A program made the translations under genes and the position numbers. 64,000 bases of DNA, taken from the NCBI RefSeq assembly GCF_001038505.1, contig NZ_LDPY01000003.1, positions 208,863 through 272,862 on the forward strand. Reading direction: 5' to 3'. Positions 34,164 through 41,538 of the stretch are shown here, one piece after another. The stretch comes from Puniceibacterium sp. IMCC21224. Its GTDB lineage: Bacteria > Pseudomonadota > Alphaproteobacteria > Rhodobacterales > Rhodobacteraceae. The notes beneath the pieces were generated by a model, which saw nothing but the letters and a program-made list of their open reading frames with translations, was not told where the DNA came from and searched no databases. Position 1 is the stretch's first letter; the number at the start of each line of letters is the position of its first letter.

Positions 34164-36507
34164 GGGTGATCCCCTTTTCGCCGTGCGACGTGGCATGGCG
34201 CGCGCGCTGTGCCTCGATCTGTTCCTCAGCCAGGGCGTCAAGAACGCGCTCCATGGCCGGGCCATGGGCGGTAACCTCGCTGCTCTGGAGATAGGTCTTG
34301 GCCAATTCGAGCTGGCGCAGCGGATCCTCGGTAAACTTGTCCAAGACGTCGGCCTCGCCGGACCGCAGCGCGGTGATCGCGTCGGGCGTCAGACGTTCAT
34401 TCACCTGCTCAACAAGGCGTTGCTGCTCTATGTCAGAGAGTGTTTCCGGCTCTCCGGAGGCGGCTTTGCGCACAAAAGCCATGACCGCAGGGGCGGTCTC
34501 TTCCAGATAACGCCGCTCAGCATAGTCTTGACGCGCCCGGTCCTCAATCTCGAAGCTGCGTTCACTGATATAGGCGCGTGAGGCACCCAGAGCGCGAAGG
34601 TGATTAATCTCTTCGTGGACCGCCGCACCGAAGGTGTCATCCGGCATCTCCGTGCGGTAGCGAGCGACCGTGCGAAGCTCCTCGGTGATCGGACCGAGAT
34701 GTTCCGATGGATCCCGCAAAGCGAGGTCGATGTCGCCCGCATGGAGTGTGCGGTCTTGCTCCGCGACCGCGTATTGCGGCGGCTTGAAGCCATCAGTCAC
34801 CTGCTCCCAGGCCATCGAGGCCAGCTCGGCATGTTGTGGCGATCTTTGTGCATAGGCGTCAAACGCGGCACGCGCCTCTTCCACCTCGATCACACCCCTC
34901 CCTCGCACCGACGAATCGTCGGAGAACGGATAGTTGAAATCAGTACGGCGGAACTGCGCCACCAGCTGCCGGAAATCTTGTCTCTCCGTTGCTGCGAACA
35001 CGTCCGGGCGGTCAACTTGGGTGGTCTGGCCTGATAGCTGCGCGCCATCGCCAAGCCGGAGTTCGCTATCACCCTCTTCAACCTCATCGACGGCTCTCAA
35101 GACCTGCGCGCCTGTCAGGGCCTCGCCCAACCGGACATGCACCGCTTCCAGCCGGTCAAGGGCGTCCTCGCGGTCCTCGGCTTTTTCCAAGTCGAGATCC
35201 CCCTCCTTTGCGATCGCGCGCAGGTCCTGCGCCAGCCACTGCCGCTCAAGCGCAGCATTGCTGGCTCCCTCGCGCATGCGGGCCGCGACGGCATCGGCAT
35301 CGATACCAGTCCCTTGCAGCGCCTCGGCGAGCTTCTCCTTCACCTCGCCCTCATCGAGGCGCGCGAGATGATCCTCACTCACATTGGGCAGCGCATAGAT
35401 GCCGTCCCGGGACGGTGCATCGATCAGGGCGCCCGAACGATCTCCGAGCGGGTTCAGATGCGCGACCGAGGCCAGCACGTCAGTGAGCTTGCGCTCGATC
35501 TCCGATCGCTCGGTGGCAGGTGCCCTGTCGATCGCCGCTTCGATCTGGCGGATGTTTTGGGAAAACTCGGTAATCAGCGTATCAAACGCCGTCTCGTCGT
35601 CGGACATGTAAATGGCTCCATCGGATTGGATTGAACTGCCACTGGCAAGGATGGTGCTGGCTCGCTCGAGGGCTTCGGCCAGGTCTTCGAAGTTTGATCG
35701 TGACGCTTCGGCCGCAAGCCCGCGATAGACCAGGGCATTGCGCCCGACCGCTTCCAGGGCTGCCGCCAGATCAGCGCCGGTTCGCTGACGTTCAACCGGC
35801 GGCCGCCCTTCCTCACGCGCTTTGTAGATCTCGTCGATTTCGGCGCGGTAGGTCGTGACGCCCCGGTCGAGACGACGCGTTGCCTCGAGCCGGATCCCAT
35901 GGACCTGGGCCGCCTCGACCATCGCCACCCGAAAGGCGTCGTAGTTGAAGTGGTGATCTTTCCCGAGGAAGAACATTTCGCCATCCTTGCTGCGGCGGTT
36001 GAGAACGATATGCGCGTGTGGATGTGCGCGATCTTGGTGTATTGCAGCAATATAATCGAATTGCGACCCCTCACCTTGAAAGAGCCGCTCGCAGACCGTT
36101 TGGCAAATGTCGCGCACCTCTTCGCCCTTGGTTCCAACGGGAAACGCCATCAGCAGATGTGAGGTATGGCCAAGTTTTGGGCTGTAGCGTTCGTTCCATT
36201 GGTTCTCGAACCTGCGGGCCACGCGCGTGATCTCAGCTTCCGAGAGCTGTTTCTTCCCCTCATGGGTTCCACGGCTGTCGAGGATATGGCTTGACTTGGT
36301 GGTGAGATAGGTGAGTTGCGCCCGAAGCTGCGCGCCGGTGTGACAGCCGCCCTTTGAGATGGCCTTGAAGATCGCCGGCGAATATCCGCGCGCGGCCCGC
36401 ACCATCTGCGCACCCTTCGCAAGCCCCTGCCAGCTTCCCGAAACCCGGCTCCAGTCGCGATCAAAGAGAGATGATCCAACGCCCCGTGCGCGATCACTCC
36501 GCGTCAT
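34156..36507 (-). CDS. VirD2-like MOBP relaxase
   Basis: 783 residues. The N-terminal third is the relaxase domain: the histidine triad sits in HQDRAHPHAHIVLN (about residue 155-168), preceded by LLMAFPVGTKGEEVRD. The nicking tyrosine is probably among the tyrosines of LRAQLTYLTTKSSHI (about residue 67). The long C-terminal region is acidic and helical with no helicase motif, and is likely the translocation signal and partner-binding part. It cuts oriT and is exported with the strand. It is flanked by its coupling protein and the MobC accessory protein, both overlapping. Confidence 0.88.
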   Translation of the reverse strand: MTRSDRARGVGSSLFDRDWSRVSGSWQGLAKGAQMVRAARGYSPAIFKAISKGGCHTGAQLRAQLTYLTTKSSHILDSRGTHEGKKQLSEAEITRVARRFENQWNERYSPKLGHTSHLLMAFPVGTKGEEVRDICQTVCERLFQGEGSQFDYIAAIHQDRAHPHAHIVLNRRSKDGEMFFLGKDHHFNYDAFRVAMVEAAQVHGIRLEATRRLDRGVTTYRAEIDEIYKAREEGRPPVERQRTGADLAAALEAVGRNALVYRGLAAEASRSNFEDLAEALERASTILASGSSIQSDGAIYMSDDETAFDTLITEFSQNIRQIEAAIDRAPATERSEIERKLTDVLASVAHLNPLGDRSGALIDAPSRDGIYALPNVSEDHLARLDEGEVKEKLAEALQGTGIDADAVAARMREGASNAALERQWLAQDLRAIAKEGDLDLEKAEDREDALDRLEAVHVRLGEALTGAQVLRAVDEVEEGDSELRLGDGAQLSGQTTQVDRPDVFAATERQDFRQLVAQFRRTDFNYPFSDDSSVRGRGVIEVEEARAAFDAYAQRSPQHAELASMAWEQVTDGFKPPQYAVAEQDRTLHAGDIDLALRDPSEHLGPITEELRTVARYRTEMPDDTFGAAVHEEINHLRALGASRAYISERSFEIEDRARQDYAERRYLEETAPAVMAFVRKAASGEPETLSDIEQQRLVEQVNERLTPDAITALRSGEADVLDKFTEDPLRQLELAKTYLQSSEVTAHGPAMERVLDALAEEQIEAQRARHATSHGEKGITHG

Positions 36508-37081
36508 GATCCGCCTCCGCGTTCAAACCGGAGAGGGCCTGTGCCACCGATAGATCGAGCGAGCGGCGTCTTGCCCGAAACAGCTCCTGGATCTGGTCGG
36601 CCATGTCGAACACCAGGCCCGCGAGATCGCGGATCTCCGCATGGCTCGCAGCAGTGTATGGCAGAGGCTCTCCTCTGAGTTTGGCCTCGTTCAACCTCCG
36701 TGCCACCTGGTTGACGTTGTTGCCCACCCGGTTGAGCGCTGCGCTCATGCTGCGCAGCTCTTCGGCTGTCGACTCGTCCGGTCGTAGAATGTCATCGGCT
36801 GCGAGCATCAACCGCCGCATGGCATCTGAGCGATGCGCGATACCGCGCCGCGCCAGAGCAGCATCAAAGCCTCGAAGATCGCGATCCGAGACACGGATGC
36901 CAATCACCCGCGACCGGCTGGCATTGGCCATCTGCCGCTGCGAGGCGTGATTGGCAGCGTTGTAGATCGACTTCAGGCTGACGTCATAACGCGCGGCAAG
37001 TTCGGCAGCAGGAACGCCCTGAGATCGCTCTCTGGCGATGCTCAGACGCTCGGTCTCGGTCAGTCTGCGGCCGCGTGACAT
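36494..37081 (-). CDS. mobC: MobC/VirD1-like relaxosome accessory protein
   Basis: About 195 residues from the ATG at 37081; a GTG at 37111 could add ten. An N-terminal HTH-like segment (LTETERLSIARERSQGVPAA, then YDVSLKSIYNAANH) is followed by VIGIRVSDRDLRGFDAALAR and the MobC hallmark LNRVGNNVNQVARRLNEA (about residues 135-152). MobC proteins melt or mark oriT for the relaxase. The 3' end overlaps the relaxase start by 14 bases. Having an extra HTH in front of the MobC core is unusual and may mean self-regulation. Confidence 0.82.
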   Translation of the reverse strand: MSRGRRLTETERLSIARERSQGVPAAELAARYDVSLKSIYNAANHASQRQMANASRSRVIGIRVSDRDLRGFDAALARRGIAHRSDAMRRLMLAADDILRPDESTAEELRSMSAALNRVGNNVNQVARRLNEAKLRGEPLPYTAASHAEIRDLAGLVFDMADQIQELFRARRRSLDLSVAQALSGLNAEADHDAE

Positions 37082-37115
37082 TTTGAAGTTAACGTTCCTA
37101 TTTCTTGCCACCTTC

Positions 37116-37168
37116 GTACAAGCCCGCCTTCTCCCAGCACAAGCGGAGAAGGCATTAAGGGCTTGTAC
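37116..37168. repeat. Two-segment hairpin upstream of mobC, oriT candidate
   Basis: GTACAAGCCC (37116-37125) and GCCTTCTC (37126-37133) are followed by a 12-base loop, then GAGAAGGC (37146-37153), a 5-base bulge ATTAA and GGGCTTGTAC (37159-37168). This gives 18 perfectly paired positions with one bulge. It lies 35 bases upstream of mobC, where origins of transfer of MOBP systems usually sit, and has no T tract. It could be the oriT recognition hairpin or the relaxosome operon operator. Confidence 0.55.
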
Positions 37169-37178
37169 TCAATGTAGA

Positions 37179-37201
37179 AAATCGGCCCACGGGGCCGATT
37201 T
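37179..37201 (-). terminator. Strong hairpin, terminator-like on the minus strand
   Basis: A 10-bp stem (37179-37188 with 37192-37201) with a three-base loop. Reading on the minus strand the stem ends in a short T run, so it would stop transcripts coming leftward from the 21-bp repeat region. The stem is GC-rich (ATCGGCCC core). Alternatively it is part of oriT. Confidence 0.45.
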
Positions 37202-37214
37202 GACGTCCATTGTC

Positions 37215-37570
37215 GAATGCAGCGCGCACCGCGCTCAATGCAACGCGTCCCGCGTTCCCTGCACCGTGCATCGCGTCCTATGCACGGTGTCTTTTGCGCT
37301 CTGCAGCGCGTCTTCGGGCGAGTGGGCCGTGTCGATTGCAGCCGGCATCGCGCCTCTCGTATCATGCACGGCGTCGCGTGCACCCCGCATCGCGTTGCGC
37401 GCTTCACGTGCTTTGGTGGATGCCGAATGCAGCACGTCTTCTGGCAACAGCATCGCGCAACCTGGATGGCGTCGTCTGTTCCGTGCGACTTGCTTTCTGC
37501 TCGCCGCAAAATGCGTAACGGCGAATGCATCATGCCCACCGCATCGTGCATCCCGCCTTCCGCTTGACGC
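37215..37570. repeat. Degenerate 21-bp tandem repeat field between mobC and virC1
   Basis: About sixteen units of 21 bp can be laid out in register, with a loose consensus of TGCA near position 4 followed by a CGCGTC-like core; examples are GAATGCAGCGCGCACCGCGC, CAATGCAACGCGTCCCGCGT and CTATGCACGGTGTCTTTTGC. Because 21 is a multiple of three, both strands show open frames with seven-residue periodicity, none with a convincing start. It sits directly upstream of a ParA/VirC1-type gene, so it could be a partition or relaxosome binding array (parS- or overdrive-like) or the eroded remains of a heptad-repeat gene. It contains no CRISPR-like spacers. Confidence 0.6.
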
Positions 37571-37644
37571 CGATGCACCAAGAGGTTAGCGACATTCTTG
37601 TATCTTTGTAGCATTTCACTACTCTTGTAGGAGGTCCGCGCCCC

Positions 37645-38364
37645 ATGCCCAACGACAATCTCGTGGTCATCGCCGCGATGGCCCGGAAAGGGGGGAGTGG
37701 CAAAACCACGCTCTCGCGCGCCCTGATCAGCGCTGCCGTGGCTGCCGGGCGTCGGGTTCTACTGATCGACACTGATAGCACCGGAGTGCTTGGTGCCTGG
37801 CATGAACGAGCCGAAGCAGCGGGTCTGGGGTCGCCTCTGCTGCGGTCAATCTCGGTCGAGAGTGTGGGGGCCGTCGATCGCAAGATCGAGCAGGTCTATG
37901 ATGCGGACTCGGCGGATTTCGTCTTCATCGACACGGCTGGCGTCGGGGCCGAATGGTCGGACGGGATCGCCGTTCTCGCCGATCACATCGTGACGCCGGT
38001 CATGCTCTCGACCTCGGATCTCGATGTTGGCGCGCAGACCACCGACTGGTTCGAAAGGTTGCGCGCGCGCGTCGATGACCCAGCGAGCTTGCCGCGCCAC
38101 CATGTCGTTCTGAACATGGTTGACCCGAAAGCCACGCGCGCGGATGCCGCCTTGATCGAAGTAGCGATCGCTCGGTTTCCCGTGGTTGAGACGGTGATGA
38201 TGCGCCGCAACGTCTACAAGGAGATGGACGAGAAAGGCCTGCTCCACGCCATCGCGCTACAAAAGCAGGCCAACCCAAACCCACTCATGCGCCCGCATGT
38301 CCGTCATGTCGTCGAGGCCCTTGAGGAGGCCACCGACATCCTCAACAACATCTTGGCCGCGTGA
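37645..38364 (+). CDS. ParA-family ATPase, VirC1-like
   Basis: 239 residues with a deviant Walker A ARKGGSGKTTLSRAL (residues 12-26), LLIDTDSTGVLGAWH around residues 39-53 and FVFIDTAGVG near residue 92, typical of the VirC1 branch of ParA. AGGAGG precedes the ATG. VirC1 in Agrobacterium helps assemble relaxosomes and brings them to the cell pole; the neighbouring VirC2-like gene supports that role over plasmid partition. It follows a repeat field that may hold its binding sites. Confidence 0.85.
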   Translation: MPNDNLVVIAAMARKGGSGKTTLSRALISAAVAAGRRVLLIDTDSTGVLGAWHERAEAAGLGSPLLRSISVESVGAVDRKIEQVYDADSADFVFIDTAGVGAEWSDGIAVLADHIVTPVMLSTSDLDVGAQTTDWFERLRARVDDPASLPRHHVVLNMVDPKATRADAALIEVAIARFPVVETVMMRRNVYKEMDEKGLLHAIALQKQANPNPLMRPHVRHVVEALEEATDILNNILAA

Positions 38365-38374
38365 GGACAGGGCC

Positions 38375-39031
38375 TTGAGAAAGAAGATTCCTACCATCAC
38401 CCGGCCCGACCCAGCCTATGCCGCGTCCCTTCGGCCCGAAGGGGAGAATGACCCGGGAAGGGAAGAGGCGGATCGGGAAGAGACCGTCCTGATGCCGATG
38501 AGCATGACGGCAGACGTGGCGGATGAAGATCAAGCGCCGGTGCCAAGCAGGTCTTCCGTGCCTTCGCCGCAACCAAGCCCGGAGACAACAGCAGAGATCA
38601 AAACAGCGCCCACGGCGTCGCAGCCCAGGGTCCGACGCATTCCGGCCACCCGCAAGATCGATATCCGGGTGAACGCGCTGGAACGGCAAGAAGAAGCCCT
38701 CATCGACTGCGGCGTCGACCCCGCTCATGTCATCCGGGCAGCTCTGCGCCGTGCCGTGAAGACCTGGCGGCTCGGGCCAGAGTTCGTCCCACCATCCGAA
38801 GAGCAGCGAACGCGGATCACCGAATGGCGCGCGCGGACATCTCTGGCTGTCGATGCCAATGCGCTGACTTCCATCCTGCACGCCCATGACCCCCTCGATG
38901 TGCTCAGCAAGTGGGCCTTGATCCGCGGCCAGATCGAGCCGCGCGTCTGGGCCGAAATCGATGTCCTTTTGGACGAGCTCGCCCAGCGTGTTGCAGAGCC
39001 GCAAGAGGCACCAGACGAGCCAATAGCTTGA
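38375..39031 (+). CDS. VirC2-like ribbon-helix-helix protein
   Basis: About 218 residues starting at a TTG 10 bases after the virC1 stop, preceded by AGGACAGGG; upstream in-frame codons lie inside virC1. The N-terminal 90 residues are disordered and acidic. The C-terminal domain starts RKIDIRVNALERQEEALIDC and continues PAHVIRAALRRAVKTWRLGP, like the double RHH fold of VirC2, which binds overdrive sequences beside T-DNA borders. The virC1-virC2 order matches Agrobacterium. It probably binds near oriT to enhance nicking. Family match is by pattern and context. Confidence 0.7.
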   Translation: MRKKIPTITRPDPAYAASLRPEGENDPGREEADREETVLMPMSMTADVADEDQAPVPSRSSVPSPQPSPETTAEIKTAPTASQPRVRRIPATRKIDIRVNALERQEEALIDCGVDPAHVIRAALRRAVKTWRLGPEFVPPSEEQRTRITEWRARTSLAVDANALTSILHAHDPLDVLSKWALIRGQIEPRVWAEIDVLLDELAQRVAEPQEAPDEPIA

Positions 39032-39179
39032 CTATAAAGATAACTTCCATTTCAGACTATTTTTGTCGACTTTGACTGATTTCCCCTTGAGGTTGTTTTT
39101 CCTGCACATTAGCAGTGCTCGAAAGGATTAAAGGGCCTCTCACATCTCCAGTGACTGGTCTGGTAAATAGGAGCGCGTC

Positions 39180-39350
39180 ATGACCCCCAAAACCCGCCTC
39201 ACCGGCGAACCGATCATGCGCATCCTCTGCAAGAAGACCGACAATCTGGTGGGTTTCCTCTACCAATGGAACAATGGCGATCTGCAGCCCGCGTGGCTGG
39301 ACGATGCTTTGGCCGACGTCCGCTACGAACCAATAAGCGACGCCGCCTGA
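39180..39350 (+). CDS. 56-residue protein downstream of virC2
   Basis: The short gene encodes MTPKTRLTGEPIMRILCKKT, then NLVGFLYQWNNGDLQPAWLD and ends DVRYEPISDAA. TAGGAG lies about 6 bases before the ATG, and the amino-acid pattern (YQWNNGDLQP) looks structured. No family is recognised. It sits alone between virC2 and a Fic gene in the same orientation. Confidence 0.55.
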   Translation: MTPKTRLTGEPIMRILCKKTDNLVGFLYQWNNGDLQPAWLDDALADVRYEPISDAA

Positions 39351-39471
39351 CCTCTGTCCGATCGGATACAGTACGGCTGATCCGGGCCGTTACATGGAGA
39401 TGTGTCCAACCTTTGGACTCGCTGGTAGTGCATAGAACCCACTTCCATAAATCATCTTTTTGCCACATAGT

Positions 39472-39498
39472 GAGTTATAGAAAAGGATTCTATAGCTC
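39472..39498 (+). promoter_or_regulatory. Hairpin enclosing the ribosome binding site of the Fic gene
   Basis: GAGTTATAGAA (39472-39482) and TTCTATAGCTC (39488-39498) are complementary at ten of eleven positions and end at the base before the ATG. The loop is AAGGA, the likely ribosome binding site. As DNA it could be an autoregulatory operator; as RNA it would display or mask the binding site. Confidence 0.5.
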
Positions 39499-40611
39499 AT
39501 GTACTGGAACTGGACACAACCCGACTGGCCGATCTTCCGGTATGACCGCGCTGCAATCGAGCCTCTCGAAAGGCGGTTTCTGCTGTCCTCAGGCGAAATC
39601 CTTGGTGCGGTCCGCCATGTGACAGGCGAGGAGCGCGACCGGCTGCGCATCGAGCTTCTGAGTGAGGAGGCGATGCGGACGAGCGCCATCGAGGGCGAGG
39701 TTCTGGACCGATCCAGTGTCCAGTCTTCCTTGCGGCGGCAGTTCGGACTGACCACGGAGGGCGCACCATCAAGACCCCGCGAGCAGGGCATCGCCGAAAT
39801 GATGGTCGATGTCTATTCGAACTACGCGACACCTCTGACCCACGACACGCTCTCTCACTGGCACGGCATGCTCCTGTCCCATGACCGCGGCCTCGAGACG
39901 ATCGGTGCCTACCGTCGGCATGATGACGCGATGCAGATCGTTTCCGGCCGCATTGACCGACCGACGGTGCATTTCGAAGCGCCTCCGTCGGCGCAAGTCC
40001 AAGACGAAATGGACGTGTTCGTCGACTGGTTCAATCGCACGGCGCCAGAGGGGTCGACGCCACTGCCAGCGCTGACGCGCGCGGCACTTGGACATCTGTG
40101 TTTCGAGAGCGTCCATCCGTTCGAGGACGGCAATGGCCGCCTCGGCCGCGCGCTGGCTGAAAAGTCCCTCGCGCAGAATATCGGCCAACCGAGCCTGATC
40201 GCACTGGCCTACACGATCGAACGCGACCGCAAGGGGTACTACGACCAGCTCGAAGCCCACCAGAAAACGCTGGATGTGACCGCGTGGCTTCTGTGGTTCG
40301 GCGAGACGGTGTTGAACGCGCAGCAGGTCACACTGACGCGGGTTGCATTCTTCATCGCCAAGGCAAAGTTCTACGACCAGTTCCGCGATCGGCTGAACGA
40401 CCGGCAGGCCAAGGTGATCGAGCGCATGTTCCGAGAGGGGCCCGAGGGGTTCAAGGGCGGGCTCAGCGCCGAGAATTACATCGCCATCACCGGCACATCG
40501 CGCGCGACAACGACCCGGGATCTGCAGGATCTGGTCGAGATGGGCGCGCTGAACCGGACCGGAGATCGGCGGCATACGCGGTATTGGTTAAATCTAGGTA
40601 GCTATTTGTGA
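39499..40611 (+). CDS. Fic family AMP-transferase-like protein
   Basis: 370 residues. The canonical motif HPFEDGNGRLGRA starts with the catalytic histidine at residue 206. An inhibitory motif of the form (S/T)xxxEG is visible at residues 61-66 (TSAIEG), so this is a class II, self-inhibited Fic enzyme. The C-terminus (FKGGLSAENYIAITGTSRAT, then TRDLQDLVEMGAL) is a winged helix common in long Fic proteins. It would modify target proteins with AMP or a related nucleotide when inhibition is released. It stands alone next to the restriction-modification pair. Confidence 0.9.
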   Translation: MYWNWTQPDWPIFRYDRAAIEPLERRFLLSSGEILGAVRHVTGEERDRLRIELLSEEAMRTSAIEGEVLDRSSVQSSLRRQFGLTTEGAPSRPREQGIAEMMVDVYSNYATPLTHDTLSHWHGMLLSHDRGLETIGAYRRHDDAMQIVSGRIDRPTVHFEAPPSAQVQDEMDVFVDWFNRTAPEGSTPLPALTRAALGHLCFESVHPFEDGNGRLGRALAEKSLAQNIGQPSLIALAYTIERDRKGYYDQLEAHQKTLDVTAWLLWFGETVLNAQQVTLTRVAFFIAKAKFYDQFRDRLNDRQAKVIERMFREGPEGFKGGLSAENYIAITGTSRATTTRDLQDLVEMGALNRTGDRRHTRYWLNLGSYL

Positions 40612-40660
40612 ATAATAACTATATAAAACAGATATTTACAACACCACCAATAAGCAGGAG

Positions 40661-41536
40661 CTACTCGGTGTCATTTGACTTCTCTTCCATTTCCTTCTCC
40701 TTGGCGGGATCGAAACGGTCAGCCTGACGAATTCCTTCAGCGAACGCGTTGAAAATAGCCTCTGTCGTCCTGAAAATAGGTTTGGTCCGAAAATGCTCGG
40801 ATACCTCCAAGCGAATACTCTCAGTAGACTTGGCCTCGGGGTTGCCTTCCGCCCAAGTTCGACCCGGATGTATTGTGTCCCATGGCGATTTGTTGTTTGC
40901 GCGGGTAGTCGCTGCGTCACCGTGCTTGCCGATCCCGAAAAGTATCTTGGTCTCGTTGTTCCATATCGGCCAGAACAGACGGATCAGATGGTTTTCGGCA
41001 GCGGCTTGGTAACCACTCTGCACGGCCAAGGCACGGCATTCGAAGTCCTTGAGGTCGATGCCCGCCACTTTCTCTATGTTTTTACGATGCTCATTCAATC
41101 TACCAAAGAGTTTTGTCTCCTGCTCTACGACAGTTTTGGCACCGGTCGGAGGATCAGCTTTCCCAACGTAGATCGGGGTTTCGGTGCCGGAGATCGGCGC
41201 GTAAATATCCGCAGGCCCTTTATAGTATATCGCATACACGCCTGAACCGTAGAACGGCGTGATCGCTCCAAGCGGTAATCGTTCTTGTGATAGCAGGGCC
41301 AAGGCCACAAAATGCCCAATCAATCGCGGCTCCGAGGGATCGAAAAACGCATCCGGCAATCTTATCGGATCAATGTTCCGCTCCAGCTTGCGTAGCGCGT
41401 CCTTCATATCGGCGATGGCCGCCAGAACGCGCTTACGCGAAGGTGGAGTCAGTTCCGCTACCCGAACCATTCCTGCGAACTGCTCCAAGGCAGCAGCTGT
41501 CTCATCCGCTTTTTTGAGCTCGGGTCGGCGTGCCAT
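40661..41536 (-). CDS. Eco29kI-type GIY-YIG restriction endonuclease
   Basis: About 291 residues from the ATG at 41536. The GIY-YIG core appears as GSGVYAIYYKG followed by ETPIYVGKADPP (about residues 115-150), with the arginine-bearing LFGRLNEHRKNIEKV helix and QSGYQAAAENHLIRLFWPIWNNE carrying the catalytic glutamate. This pattern is that of Eco29kI, which cuts CCGCGG. It starts 2 bases after the methyltransferase stop, as expected for a type II pair. The exact recognition site of this enzyme is inferred from the family. Confidence 0.87.
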   Translation of the reverse strand: MARRPELKKADETAAALEQFAGMVRVAELTPPSRKRVLAAIADMKDALRKLERNIDPIRLPDAFFDPSEPRLIGHFVALALLSQERLPLGAITPFYGSGVYAIYYKGPADIYAPISGTETPIYVGKADPPTGAKTVVEQETKLFGRLNEHRKNIEKVAGIDLKDFECRALAVQSGYQAAAENHLIRLFWPIWNNETKILFGIGKHGDAATTRANNKSPWDTIHPGRTWAEGNPEAKSTESIRLEVSEHFRTKPIFRTTEAIFNAFAEGIRQADRFDPAKEKEMEEKSNDTE

Positions 41537-41538
41537 CG

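Noticed and set aside
37215..37570. CRISPR array
   Set aside because: The repeats are contiguous, degenerate and only 21 bp, with no unique spacers, and there are no cas genes in the window.
37038..37614. Open frames of about 180 codons on both strands across the 21-bp repeats
   Set aside because: The seven-residue periodicity follows directly from the 21-bp DNA period; compositions are cysteine- and arginine-rich without a start site, so no product is claimed.
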